Notes: a model not told the origin generated them from the sequence alone. DNA of 57,823 bases from RI-92 sp037384645 (GCA_037384645.1 JARRNT010000019.1:1-57823); one strand, 5' to 3'; shown: positions 42,683 to 51,591, numbered from the stretch's first letter. Program-made: numbers and translations.

Positions 42683-44035
42683 ATGGTTGATACCCGCATC
42701 GACACGATAGCCGCCCAGGCCACCCCGGCTGGGCGCGGCGGTGTCGGCATCATTCGGGTCTCCGGCCCCGCGACCCGGCAGATTGCCGAGCGCATGCTCG
42801 GCCAATGTCCTCGCCCGCGTTATGCCGAATACCTGCCGTTCCGGGGCAGAGAAGAGAACGTGATCGACGAAGGGATTGCCCTGTTTTTTCCTGCTCCCCA
42901 TTCTTTTACCGGCGAGGATGTACTTGAGTTACAGGGACATGGCGGTCCGGTGGTGATGGATCTGTTGTTACAGACAGTGATCAAACATGGTGCACGTCTG
43001 GCTCGCCCGGGCGAATTCAGTGAGCGGGCCTTCCTCAACGATAAACTCGATCTGGCCCAGGCCGAAGCCATTGCGGACCTGATCGATGCCGGCTCAGCCC
43101 AGGCGGCACGTTCAGCCCTGCAATCCCTGCAGGGAGAATTTTCCCGGGTGGTTCACGCGTTGGTGGCCGAGGTGACACGCCTGCGGGTCTACGTCGAGGC
43201 ATCCATGGATTTCCCCGATGAAGAAATCGATTTTTTGTCGGAAGGCAAGGTGAGCGAACAAATCGAGCAGCGCCAGGTGGAATTGGATGGCATTATCCAA
43301 CAGGCGCATCAAGGCAGCCTGCTCAAAGAGGGCATCCGCCTGGTCCTCGCGGGTCAGCCCAATGCCGGCAAATCCAGCCTGCTCAATGCCCTGGCCCGCC
43401 GCGAAGCGGCTATCGTGACAGAAATTCCCGGCACCACCCGGGACGTGATACGTGAAGAAATTCATCTGGATGGCCTGCCGGTGCATATCGTCGACACGGC
43501 CGGTCTGCGTGAAAGCAGCGATGTGGTGGAACAGGAAGGTATACGCCGGACCTGGCAGGCCATCGAACAGGCAGATGGCATGTTATTGATCCTGGATGAC
43601 CGCAATGGGCTGTCGGCTGCCGATGAAAAGATTCTGGCGACGATCCCGCCGGGTTTACCGGTGCTTCAGGTATACAACAAAATCGATCTGAGCGGCCGCA
43701 AACCGGGAAAAATAACGGATAAGGATCCGAACCAGTTTGCTATCTCGGCCCGTGATGGTCAGGGTCTGGAGCAACTGGTGGTGGCGATTAAAACCCTGGC
43801 TGGTTTTCGCAGTGCCGGGGAAGGCAGCTTTATGGCACGTCGGCGTCACCTGCATGCCCTGGAGCTGGCCCAGGTGCATTTGCTGCAGGCACATGAGCAG
43901 GCCGAGCTGGGTCAGGGCGAACTGGTTGCCGAAGAACTCAAGGCTGTACAGGAAAGGCTGGGCGAGATCACCGGCGAAGTCAGCAGTGATGATCTGCTGG
44001 GTGAAATCTTCAGCCAGTTTTGTATTGGCAAGTAA
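42683..44035 (+). CDS. mnmE: tRNA uridine-5-carboxymethylaminomethyl GTPase MnmE
   Basis: 450 residues. Folate-binding N-terminal domain (TIAAQATPAGRGGVGIIRVSG), helical domain, G domain with G1 LAGQPNAGKSSLLNAL, G2/switch I around EIPGTTRDVIREEI, G3 VDTAGLRES and G4 NKID, and the C-terminal CIGK whose cysteine is essential. MnmE pairs with MnmG (gidA), which usually lies just after it near the origin; here the next gene is unrelated, so mnmG must lie elsewhere. Confidence 0.96.
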   Translation: MVDTRIDTIAAQATPAGRGGVGIIRVSGPATRQIAERMLGQCPRPRYAEYLPFRGREENVIDEGIALFFPAPHSFTGEDVLELQGHGGPVVMDLLLQTVIKHGARLARPGEFSERAFLNDKLDLAQAEAIADLIDAGSAQAARSALQSLQGEFSRVVHALVAEVTRLRVYVEASMDFPDEEIDFLSEGKVSEQIEQRQVELDGIIQQAHQGSLLKEGIRLVLAGQPNAGKSSLLNALARREAAIVTEIPGTTRDVIREEIHLDGLPVHIVDTAGLRESSDVVEQEGIRRTWQAIEQADGMLLILDDRNGLSAADEKILATIPPGLPVLQVYNKIDLSGRKPGKITDKDPNQFAISARDGQGLEQLVVAIKTLAGFRSAGEGSFMARRRHLHALELAQVHLLQAHEQAELGQGELVAEELKAVQERLGEITGEVSSDDLLGEIFSQFCIGK

Positions 44036-44081
44036 GGAATTTTCGCGCCTGGTTGCAGATAACTGGGCTAGTATACGTTGC

Positions 44082-45146
44082 ATGTATCTTCGTCATTACA
44101 TTTTTATATTAGTCGTAGCACCCTGTGTGTTGGTTCTATCGGGTTGCAGCAGCATGGGTTATTACTGGCAGGCCGTGCATGGCCAGCTTTCTATCGTCGA
44201 AAACGAACAACCTATCCAGCATATACTGGCAAGTAAACGAACTGCGCCTGACTTGCGGCACAAACTTCAACTCATCGAGCATGCGCGTAAATTTGCCAGT
44301 CAACAACTGGACCTGCCGGTGGCTGACAATTATACCAGTTATGTTGATCTGAAAAGGCCATTCGTAGCCTGGAACGTGGTCGCGACGCCAGCGTATTCGG
44401 TGGTGCCGAAACAATGGTGTTATCTGTTTGCCGGGTGTTTTAATTATCGCGGGTATTTCCACGAGCAGGATGCCATCGCTTTTGCTAAAAAAATGAAAAA
44501 ACAGGGCATGGATGTTGCCATTGCCGGTGCCTGGGCCTATTCGACACTGGGCTGGTTTGATGACCCTGTTCTAAGTAGCATGCTGGATCACGATAATACC
44601 GATGTGGTAGGTATCCTGTTTCATGAGCTGGGGCATCAGACTGTGTATGTGAAAAACGACAGCAGTTTTAATGAGTCGTTTGCCAACACGGTGGAGCAGG
44701 TTGGCCTGCAGCGCTGGTATCAGCAACTGGGTACACCGGAAAAATACCAGGCGTACCTGCATCGCCGGCAACAGCATAATGCGGTTATCCGGATGTTGGC
44801 GCAGACGCGCAATGCATTACGCAGAATTTACGCCGAGCCGGTCAGTGATACGGAAAAAGAAAAATTGAAAACGCGGGCCTTCGCTTCGCTGAAGCAAACC
44901 TACCACGCGTGGCGCAAACATCATTCCTATGCAGTGTATGATGACTGGATGAAACAGAAGCTCAACAATGCGCAGTTGGCGCTGATTGCAACCTACAGTG
45001 ACAAGATACCGGCATTCAAGGCCATGCTGGCATCCGTGCATGGCAAGTTGCCGAGCTTTTATGCCCTGGCGCGTAAGGTCGGCAAATTACCGCCGGCACA
45101 GCGTAATGCAACGCTGCAAAAATATCTGCTAGATACGCAACCCTAG
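44082..45146 (+). CDS. Lipoprotein predicted aminopeptidase (PF10023/DUF2265-like)
   Basis: 354 residues from the ATG at 44082; longer open frame upstream is the antisense of mnmE in a shifted frame. Signal peptide with lipobox ILVVAPCVLVLSGCSSMG. The zinc metallopeptidase motif is HELGHQTVYVKNDSSFNESFAN (HExxH plus a downstream Glu) and the AHELGHQ pattern is that of the predicted aminopeptidase family found widely in proteobacteria. YWQAVHGQL (family start) and SYAVYDDWMKQKLNNAQLAL also fit. Outer-membrane-anchored peptidase, substrate unknown. Its stop overlaps that of the convergent gene at CTAG. Confidence 0.82.
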   Translation: MYLRHYIFILVVAPCVLVLSGCSSMGYYWQAVHGQLSIVENEQPIQHILASKRTAPDLRHKLQLIEHARKFASQQLDLPVADNYTSYVDLKRPFVAWNVVATPAYSVVPKQWCYLFAGCFNYRGYFHEQDAIAFAKKMKKQGMDVAIAGAWAYSTLGWFDDPVLSSMLDHDNTDVVGILFHELGHQTVYVKNDSSFNESFANTVEQVGLQRWYQQLGTPEKYQAYLHRRQQHNAVIRMLAQTRNALRRIYAEPVSDTEKEKLKTRAFASLKQTYHAWRKHHSYAVYDDWMKQKLNNAQLALIATYSDKIPAFKAMLASVHGKLPSFYALARKVGKLPPAQRNATLQKYLLDTQP

Positions 45147-45541
45147 TCTTTTTTGAACAAGGCATCGAAGCGCTCCTTGTCAGATGGCGGGTCTGACGGC
45201 TTATCCGTCGGCGCGGATTCCTGAGTTGGATTGGCTGGCGGATCGCTGTCAGCGAACAGGGCTTTGAACTGGTTCATGGCATCATCGGCACGTGTATTGT
45301 CAGTGACCGTATAGGCCCCGGGACGCGGGCGAAAATAATCACAGAAATTGGCTACATCGACTTCGCGGGCCGGTTCGGCCTGGTCATTATCGCATTTATC
45401 ATGGAGTCTGGGATTGTAGAATTGACACAGTCGGCAGACATGCAGGTCGGCACTGCAGGCCTTGCATTGTGCCAGTCGTGCAAACGGCTGGGGTATATCG
45501 TCGAGACCAGCGCCACAGCGCCAGCAAACCAGATTAGCCAT
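45143..45541 (-). CDS. Small Cys-rich zinc-ribbon-like cytoplasmic protein
   Basis: 132 residues from the ATG at 45541 (AAGGAGT upstream). The first 65 residues have metal-binding cysteines: CWRCGAG, CKACSADLHVCRLC and a distal CDN/FCDYF set. After that comes an Asp/Pro-rich linker and a repeat of FxALF (FKALFADSDPP and FDALFKKD at the C-terminus), a short motif of a protein-binding kind. Common in thio-gammaproteobacteria as a hypothetical; function unknown. Confidence 0.65.
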   Translation of the reverse strand: MANLVCWRCGAGLDDIPQPFARLAQCKACSADLHVCRLCQFYNPRLHDKCDNDQAEPAREVDVANFCDYFRPRPGAYTVTDNTRADDAMNQFKALFADSDPPANPTQESAPTDKPSDPPSDKERFDALFKKD

Positions 45542-45615
45542 GTTGACTCCTTTTGGATACCAGGCTGCAGCTATATGTAACGCAAGGCAGACATGAAGTC
45601 CACGCTGAGTAATGG

Positions 45616-45644
45616 ATAAAAAAGGCAGGACGATGTCCTGCCTT
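45616..45644 (-). terminator. Terminator of the 73-residue protein gene
   Basis: AAGGCAGGAC-GAT-GTCCTGCCTT (45622-45644) is a ten-pair stem, followed on the minus strand by a T-run. It ends the leftward small gene whose stop lies 20 bases away. Confidence 0.8.
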
Positions 45645-45663
45645 GAATCTTGTTTTGATGGAA

Positions 45664-45885
45664 TTACATTTGAAATTTCGGATCCATGATCATCTCGGCC
45701 CAATAGACCTTGTCATGGTCCTTGCTGGCCAGTTGTTCGGCTTTTTTGACCGCCTCGCCGTAAGTCATGTCTACATCCTCATGACCGCGTTCAAAACCAT
45801 AACGCGATTTCCAGCCGATGCGATAACCCTTATCGCTGGCACGATGTTGCAGGGAATCCGCCCGATTGATATATACACCAGCCAT
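45664..45885 (-). CDS. Small hypothetical protein
   Basis: 73 residues, from an ATG with an excellent ribosome site (AAGGAGGAG). Charged and soluble (YRIGWKSRYGFERGHEDVDMTYGEAVKKAEQLASKDHDKVYWAEM); no domain recognised. Its own strong terminator follows, so it is a real unit. Confidence 0.6.
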   Translation of the reverse strand: MAGVYINRADSLQHRASDKGYRIGWKSRYGFERGHEDVDMTYGEAVKKAEQLASKDHDKVYWAEMIMDPKFQM

Positions 45886-45975
45886 ATACTCCTCCTTGTT
45901 TATAAAGATAACTACCTGAACCTATGGAAAAGTATAAATAATCAGCGGCAAAATAAAATGCTGCAGAGTTCAGGG

Positions 45976-46980
45976 TTATTCACTGCTAAGGGCGGCGACC
46001 AGGGCCAGTTCACCGGGTTTGACTGAATCGGTATCAAACCGCTTGGCCGCGGCCGCCATTCGGGTCAGGGCCTCCTTGATGGGCATGGCTGCCTGGGTAT
46101 CGCCCTTTTTGGCACGGTGGAAGCGTACCGGGTTGATACGGGCAATCACGTAGTTTCGCAGGTAGGGCGACTTAAAGCCTTTCTTTTGCAACTTGTCGAT
46201 GATCTTCTTGACCTGTTCGTCAATGCTCAGCAATCGCGCGGCATAGTCTTCCCGGGCGCGCAGGCAAACCGGCAGGGTTCGATCAGCGAAGCGATCGACC
46301 TTTTTCAGGAAGGGGCTGTATGCCCCCCCGGCAAAACGTTTGTTTTGTTCGTAAATCACGCCGAGGGTGAGAAATTCCGCCGCCTCGAACTGATCGGCGT
46401 AGTCGCTTTCCTTGCTGCGCGGTTTCAGCCTGGCCAGATTGCGCGCCATGCGGATAACCTCAAGACTGCGATCCTTGACGTTGTGTGCTTTCTCGGTATT
46501 CAGGGCCAGGATGCGGTAGGCCAGCGCAGCGTCCGGCGAAACCAGCGCAGTGACCTGTTGCAGGCCCAGTACCTTTGCCGCAGCCAGGCGGTGTCGGCCA
46601 TTGGGGGTCCACAGGCGCCCGTCTTCGCCGCGCACAACGATCAGTGGATCAAGGAAGGCACCGGCTTCATCGATTTTCTGTGCCAGGCGCCTGGTGTGGG
46701 TAGGCGATAAATCCCGCTGGAAAGGCGTGGGTTGCACCGCCCTGGTAGGCAGTGAGGCGAACAGGATCGGTTGGCCGGACAAGGGTTCATGATAGGCACC
46801 AATTGCCACGCCGCCTGCCTGACGGATTTCTGCCGCCAGATCCGCGACCGCCTTGTCATCTACTGCTAATAGCACCTGCTCCGGCTTGAGTCCGCGGCGG
46901 GTTTTACTGGGGGCAAGCTTGCCGCGGCGACTGGCCTTCTTGGCGGTTTTTTTACGAACGGTCTTCTTTTTTGTTGCCAT
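45976..46980 (-). CDS. ParB-like nuclease-domain protein with a Lys/Arg-rich N-terminus
   Basis: 334 residues. A histone-H1-like basic start (KKKTVRKKTAKKASRRGK) leads to a ParB N-terminal (sulfiredoxin-fold) domain at about 80-180: PFQRDLSPTHTRRLAQKIDEAGAFLDPLIVVRGEDGRLWTPNGRHRLAAAKVLG, including the ParB box-like NGRHRLAA. The rest is helical. It has no canonical HTH-KorB part. It is not the chromosomal parB, which is normally near mnmG-rsmG-parA. It lies 15 bases after an MbcA/ParS-type gene and could be a nucleic-acid-binding partner. Confidence 0.72.
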   Translation of the reverse strand: MATKKKTVRKKTAKKASRRGKLAPSKTRRGLKPEQVLLAVDDKAVADLAAEIRQAGGVAIGAYHEPLSGQPILFASLPTRAVQPTPFQRDLSPTHTRRLAQKIDEAGAFLDPLIVVRGEDGRLWTPNGRHRLAAAKVLGLQQVTALVSPDAALAYRILALNTEKAHNVKDRSLEVIRMARNLARLKPRSKESDYADQFEAAEFLTLGVIYEQNKRFAGGAYSPFLKKVDRFADRTLPVCLRAREDYAARLLSIDEQVKKIIDKLQKKGFKSPYLRNYVIARINPVRFHRAKKGDTQAAMPIKEALTRMAAAAKRFDTDSVKPGELALVAALSSE

Positions 46981-46995
46981 GTACAGTGTCAGCCA

Positions 46996-47373
46996 CTACC
47001 AGTGTTCACCATTAAGGTGATCAAGACAATAACGCATGCCCTCCAGACCATCGGCCAGCATGATCTCCAGTGGTGCACGACCGCCAAAAGGGGCGCTTGG
47101 CGTGGTGACCCAGTAGTTGGCCATGGTGCTATTACCGGGAAAAAAACTGCTGATCGCACGGTAGATAGCCAGGATCAATTCTGCATGCTGGAGGAATACT
47201 GTCTCATTGGGCATAGCTTTGCCCTGGCGATATTGCTGCAGGCTACGTGCCGGTGTTCCGTCAGGAAACCCCAAAAGTCGGACCTGTTCTTTGTTATCGA
47301 GGCCCCAGCCGCGCATGACCCAAATCAGGGTATCGATGAGATCATTGCGTTCTGTTGGATTGATTTCGGTCAT
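46996..47373 (-). CDS. MbcA/ParS/Xre antitoxin-type protein without a RES toxin neighbour
   Basis: 125 residues. A helix-turn-helix-like N-terminal half (LDNKEQVRLLGFPDGTPARSLQQYRQGKAMPN) is followed by a C-terminal MbcA/ParS/Xre toxin-binding-type domain (about 85-120): ANYWVTTPSAPFGGRAPLEIMLADGLEGM. Antitoxins of this family normally precede a RES-domain toxin; here the following gene is instead a ParB-like protein. A chromosomal role other than toxin control is possible. Confidence 0.68.
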   Translation of the reverse strand: MTEINPTERNDLIDTLIWVMRGWGLDNKEQVRLLGFPDGTPARSLQQYRQGKAMPNETVFLQHAELILAIYRAISSFFPGNSTMANYWVTTPSAPFGGRAPLEIMLADGLEGMRYCLDHLNGEHW

Positions 47374-47594
47374 ATTTGCCAGGTGGGGTATACGCTACAC
47401 TGCGACTAGTGTAACAGAGAAAGTCCTGGCATGAATCTCAGTCTTTGCCCGAGGCGCAAATTGAGCGGAAGACCACCGGGCTAACGGTCAGAACCAAATC
47501 AGCAGAAATAAATCTGAGGGTTAATCTGCCATTCAGTTAACGTGGAGTAATTTTAAAAAGTATTAAAAGTTTAAAACGAGGCAGGTAATTGAAA

Positions 47595-48161
47595 ATGCGC
47601 AAACTTTCTCGATTCAAAATCTGTCTGACGGGTCTGGGCCTGGTCAGTCTGGCATTGGCAGGCTGTGCACCCCCGGTATATAGCGTGCGTCCCAGCTCAA
47701 CCCCGCCACCGCCGCCACCAACGACAGAAGTTTATTTCTATCCGAATAAGGGACAGTCGCGCGAACAGCAGGAACGCGACCGTTATGAATGCTATCTGTG
47801 GGCGGTGAAAAAGACGGGATTCGATCCTGCCCAGGCGAATTTAGCCCCCCATCAGCGAGTGGAAGTCGTACCGGCAGCACCACCCGGTTCGGATACGGCA
47901 GCCGGTGCCATAACCGGTGCCGTGGTGGGTTCAATGCTGTCACGTCCACGTGACAGTGGGCAGGGAATGGTATTTGGTGCCATCGCCGGTGCCATGCTGG
48001 GTGCGGCCTCGGACCAGGCAAGACAGGAACAGGCTGCCCGGATTCAGCAACACTACGATGCCAGGGATGCTGAAAATTACGCGCGCCTGGATCAACAGGC
48101 GCGTGACTACCGGCGTGCCATGACGGCCTGCCTTGAAGGACGCGGGTATACCGTGCGTTAA
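47595..48161 (+). CDS. Lipoprotein with glycine-zipper domain
   Basis: 188 residues from the ATG at 47595 (AGG nine bases before). The signal has a lipobox, LVSLALAGCAPPV. A Pro-rich linker (PPPPPPTTEVYFYPNKGQS) precedes the module shared with the next gene (EQQERDRYECYLWAVKKTGFDP), then a glycine zipper (AAGAITGAVVGSMLSRPRD and GMVFGAIAGAMLGAASDQARQ) and the end DYRRAMTACLEGRGYTVR, also shared. Glycine-zipper proteins associate with the outer membrane. Function not established. Confidence 0.72.
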   Translation: MRKLSRFKICLTGLGLVSLALAGCAPPVYSVRPSSTPPPPPPTTEVYFYPNKGQSREQQERDRYECYLWAVKKTGFDPAQANLAPHQRVEVVPAAPPGSDTAAGAITGAVVGSMLSRPRDSGQGMVFGAIAGAMLGAASDQARQEQAARIQQHYDARDAENYARLDQQARDYRRAMTACLEGRGYTVR

Positions 48162-48212
48162 GATAAATCGTTTGACTCTGGCCGGGATTTGCCCGGTTAA
48201 GGAGAAACTAAA

Positions 48213-48971
48213 ATGAATAGCTTTCGTTTACTGCAGTATGGGATTTTGATCGCCAGCATGTTGAGCGTGTTGTCCGGCGTTGCCCATGCGGACAGGCGGC
48301 ACGACCGTGAAGACCGGGATCGTTATGATCGCAATCGCGTTGACCAGCGCGATCGTCATGACCGTTACGACCGGCGTGATACCCGCTACTTTAGAGCACC
48401 ACCGAGTAAGGATTACCGACTGGATCGTCGTTATGATCATGATCGCTATTATCCGCGTCCCGGTCACAGTATTGTGAAGCTGCCGCCCCGGCACGTTATC
48501 GTGCGTTATCACGATGATCGGTATTATTATCATGCTGGAATCTGGTATCGACCCGTGGGTACACACTTTGTGGTGGTGGTTCCGCCCATCGGTCTCGTCG
48601 TACCTATCCTGCCGGCGTTTTATACCACCATCTGGTTCAATGGCATCCCCTATTATTATGCCAATAGTGTGTATTACATGTGGGACCCGGCGCGTGATGG
48701 TTATGTGGTCACCGAGCCACCGCCACAGGTGAACAATCAGGAACCGGTATTAACACCGGACCAGTTATATATTTACCCCAAGCAGGGACAGAGTGAAAAA
48801 CAGCAGGCCGATGATCGCTTTACCTGTTACCAGTGGAGCGTGAAGCAAACCGGGTATGACCCGACTCAGCCCCCACAGGGCATATCACAGGATGTGCTGA
48901 ATCAAAAACGCGAGGATTATCGCCGGGCGATGCGGGCCTGCCTGGAAGGTCGGGGTTACAGCGTGCGCTGA
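48213..48971 (+). CDS. Exported DUF6515-like protein sharing the C-terminal module of its neighbour
   Basis: 252 residues. Signal peptide (YGILIASMLSVLSGVAHA), a strongly basic/Tyr/Asp-rich segment (RRHDREDRDRYDRNRVDQRD), then a conserved domain (VVVVPPIGLVVPILPAFYTTIWFNGIPYYYANSVYYMWDP) resembling DUF6515. The last 75 residues (YIYPKQGQSEKQQADDRFTCYQWSVKQTGYDP to DYRRAMRACLEGRGYSVR) match the shared module of the lipoprotein just upstream. The gap between the two genes is 51 bases with GGAGAAAC before the ATG, so they are probably cotranscribed. Confidence 0.75.
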   Translation: MNSFRLLQYGILIASMLSVLSGVAHADRRHDREDRDRYDRNRVDQRDRHDRYDRRDTRYFRAPPSKDYRLDRRYDHDRYYPRPGHSIVKLPPRHVIVRYHDDRYYYHAGIWYRPVGTHFVVVVPPIGLVVPILPAFYTTIWFNGIPYYYANSVYYMWDPARDGYVVTEPPPQVNNQEPVLTPDQLYIYPKQGQSEKQQADDRFTCYQWSVKQTGYDPTQPPQGISQDVLNQKREDYRRAMRACLEGRGYSVR

Positions 48972-48992
48972 GGTAAATCGCAAACTGGAGTG

Positions 48993-50384
48993 TCAGTGAA
49001 AGAGTTGTCTTTGCCGGATCAGCTGTGCCACTTGTGATGGCACACTGTCTTGCCAGTCATCATTGTGTTGTTTGATGCTGGCCAGGACATCGGTGGAATA
49101 AATGTGCAGGTAATCGGGATTGATGGTGTTGAGTGGCCGCAGGTAATGGTTATCCCGTAAATGCTGATACAAATGTCGCAGATGCGGTACTACCTTAAAT
49201 GTTTCGAGGCCAAACGCTTTTCCGCCTGAATGATCGAGTGCCGGGGAAACGTAGAGACTCAGGTCATGCTTGAAGAGTCGACCAAAACTTTCCAGGATCC
49301 CGCCCGGCAGATCATCATAGTACTTTTCGTTGAATAACTCACGCAGGGTGAGTGCACCCATGGACAGTGCAATCGGCCGAGAGGTGTACTGAAACAGGTA
49401 TTGGGCGAGGCGGTAATACTCGCCATAATTGGAAATCAGGACGTTCATGCCCAGCGCACATAATAGATCGACGCGATGCAGGTAGTCCGTTGTGTCAATG
49501 ACATCGCCATCGAGAAGATTGTTCAGAGTAATTTCCGCAATGACAATCAGTTCGTCCGGGTCGAGCTGTGCATCCTGGACAAAGGCGGTACGGGCACAGT
49601 CGAGCAGATTCATGGTAAACAGGGTGGGTGGGCGAAAGCGACTGCGTTCGACCAGCACGGCCTTTTTCCACAGGGTGTCGGCGACGGAGACCAGGTGACC
49701 GTCGGGGTGAAACAGGGCGGCATTGCTCATGCCCTTCTCCACCAGACGTAGCGCCATGATGCGGTTGTCGACGTTGGCGAAAGTCGGGCCGGAAAAATCG
49801 ATCATGTCGATTTCCGCCTGTTGCGGAAGAATATTATCTATCAGGGACAATAAAAGTTGTTCCGGTACGGTATGTAATTTCGCGGCTGCGTAAATGAGGT
49901 TGAGGCCAAGGATACCAAGGGTTTCCTGGTCCTGGATGCTCTGTTCGCCGTGCAGGTTGACATGCAGATCGATCTGCGAGGGGGCATCGCCGGGACGGAT
50001 CTGAAAACGGATACCCAGCCAGCCGTGTCCATCGGCCTTGTAAGTATAGCTGCGGGTGGCGACAGTGTTGGCAAAGGCAAAGAAACAACTGTCCTGGCCG
50101 CGTGACGGGTCCAGGCGTTCAATCAGCAACTGATACTCGTGATCGAGCATGGCCTGCAGGCGCTCGCGGCAGACGTAGCGAGGTGCGTGGCCATAAATGG
50201 CATCGGAGAATTTCATGTCATAGGCAGACATGGATTTGGCAACAGTCCCAGCTGCGCCACCAGCACGAAAAAACCAGCGCGCGGTTTCCTGGCCACCGCC
50301 AATTTCGGCAATCGAGCCGTAGACCCGTTTATCGAGATTGATAGCAAGGGCCTTTTGCAGCGGTTCTGTTATCGCCTGTTCCAT
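48993..50384 (-). CDS. Conserved protein of unknown function (often misnamed TonB-dependent receptor)
   Basis: 463 residues. A long, well-conserved bacterial family: NLDKRVYGSIAEIGGGQETARWFFRAGGAAGTVAKSMSAYDM, DAIYGHAPRYVCRERLQAML and GHGWLGIRFQIRPGDAP. It has no signal peptide and no barrel strands, so the TonB-receptor name seen in databases is not supported; the fold is unknown to me. ALNLIYAAAKL and NLLDGDVIDTTDYLHRVDLLCALGMNVLISNYGEYYRL are further distinctive parts. Some homologues are linked to NAD-related names. It follows nadE in the same direction with a 200-base gap, so a link to the amidation cluster is possible but not tight. Confidence 0.6.
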   Translation of the reverse strand: MEQAITEPLQKALAINLDKRVYGSIAEIGGGQETARWFFRAGGAAGTVAKSMSAYDMKFSDAIYGHAPRYVCRERLQAMLDHEYQLLIERLDPSRGQDSCFFAFANTVATRSYTYKADGHGWLGIRFQIRPGDAPSQIDLHVNLHGEQSIQDQETLGILGLNLIYAAAKLHTVPEQLLLSLIDNILPQQAEIDMIDFSGPTFANVDNRIMALRLVEKGMSNAALFHPDGHLVSVADTLWKKAVLVERSRFRPPTLFTMNLLDCARTAFVQDAQLDPDELIVIAEITLNNLLDGDVIDTTDYLHRVDLLCALGMNVLISNYGEYYRLAQYLFQYTSRPIALSMGALTLRELFNEKYYDDLPGGILESFGRLFKHDLSLYVSPALDHSGGKAFGLETFKVVPHLRHLYQHLRDNHYLRPLNTINPDYLHIYSTDVLASIKQHNDDWQDSVPSQVAQLIRQRQLFH

Positions 50385-50584
50385 CCTGGTGTCACCTTGT
50401 TAACCGATGATGAGATATTCAGTCATACTAATTTATATTTAGCTTATGTGACTAAATATGTAAAAAATGAATTGTAAAAATAACTGAATAACAATCAGTT
50501 ATATTTGGCATTCAACCAGCGAAGCTTGTTACTCATTCAGGCCGTGGTGGCATCAACAGGACAATACCGGGACTGGGATCGAGT

Positions 50585-51556
50585 TTACGCGATCTCCGGC
50601 ACGGGTTCGATCAGGCTGGGTCTTGCATGCTGATAATGGGTAGTGCGGCGCTTTGACTGGATATCCTTGTAAATGAATTCTGCGCGTTCCACGCTGATTT
50701 CCAGTACTTCTGCCAGCTCGGCTGCGGGGACATCATGATTCATGGCCCATAATGCCAGGTCCATCTGGTGGTAAGGCAGGACGAAATAAAATTCGTCCTG
50801 GCCCTGGGCCATGCTGTAGGTGTCAGTTGTCGGCTGGGCATTGCACACGGCATCGGGCAGCCCCAGAAAATGTGCGAGTTGGTAAACCTGGGTTTTATAC
50901 AGGTGGGCAATGGGTTTCAAATCCGCCGAGCCATCGCCGTTTTTGACGAAGAATCCCTGATCGTATTCCAGCCGGTTGGGCGTGCCGACAACGGCGTAAT
51001 TGAGACGATCGGCATGAAAATATTCCACAGTCTTGCGCACCCGCTGTTTGAAGTTGGTGGCCGCGACGATTTGTAGATAATCCCTGAGATCCATGCGTTG
51101 CTGATAGACTGTCGAGTCCGGTGACTGCACTACCAGCTGGAAATAATTGAATTTGCCCTGATCGCCACCGGCGATAACGATTTTGCTTTTCCAGTCGCTG
51201 GTATAGTCAGGAAAGATATGCCTGATTGCCTCATCGCGCCAACGGTAACAACCGATTGCCTCAAGGGTGGGTGCGATATTCTGGATCTGGTGTTGTATAC
51301 CCAGTTCCTGTGCAACCTGTTCGCCCAGCGACACGCTCTCTGAAGAAGAATCATGTTCTGGCAGGAGCAGGCCAAAGACCTTGCCGGCCCCGATGGCGCG
51401 CACGCACAGGGCGGCGCATACGGCACTGTCAACACCGCCGGAGATGGCCACGACCAGGCCGCGTTTTTTCAGGTCCTTTTGCAGTATTTCACGAATGCGT
51501 GTTGTGATCTTGTCGATCTCGGCAGCGGCATCCAGGGTTAATACATTTTTATCCAT
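50585..51556 (-). CDS. nadE: Ammonia-dependent NAD synthase-like protein
   Basis: 323 residues. PP-loop AISGGVDSAVCAALCVRAIG, then GVPTNRLEYDQGFFVKNGDGSADLKPIAHLYKTQVYQLA, which holds the NadE-type second ATP site and GDGSxDLxPI block. Length is above the roughly 275 of E. coli NadE and lacks the glutaminase domain, so ammonia or an outside amidotransferase must supply nitrogen. Whether it makes NAD or amidates another adenylated acid cannot be told. Thirty-five bases after the methyltransferase gene, it sits in the asnB-ligase-methyltransferase row. Confidence 0.72.
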   Translation of the reverse strand: MDKNVLTLDAAAEIDKITTRIREILQKDLKKRGLVVAISGGVDSAVCAALCVRAIGAGKVFGLLLPEHDSSSESVSLGEQVAQELGIQHQIQNIAPTLEAIGCYRWRDEAIRHIFPDYTSDWKSKIVIAGGDQGKFNYFQLVVQSPDSTVYQQRMDLRDYLQIVAATNFKQRVRKTVEYFHADRLNYAVVGTPNRLEYDQGFFVKNGDGSADLKPIAHLYKTQVYQLAHFLGLPDAVCNAQPTTDTYSMAQGQDEFYFVLPYHQMDLALWAMNHDVPAAELAEVLEISVERAEFIYKDIQSKRRTTHYQHARPSLIEPVPEIA

Positions 51557-51591
51557 GTGGGTAAAACTCCAGAAGTATTGATTGGGTTTGA

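Noticed and set aside
43737..44081. Upstream extension of the aminopeptidase frame into mnmE
   Set aside because: The extension is in a different frame from mnmE inside its coding region; the lipobox start at 44082 is the right one.
47696..47950. Pro- and Gly-rich repeats in the lipoprotein gene as a repeat array
   Set aside because: They are codon-level low complexity in a coding region, not spaced identical repeats; no CRISPR-like array is present in the window.
48182..48196. CCGGG-ATTTG-CCCGG hairpin between the two tandem exported genes
   Set aside because: No T-run on either side and a ribosome site follows directly, so it is more likely a weak RNA structure than a terminator.
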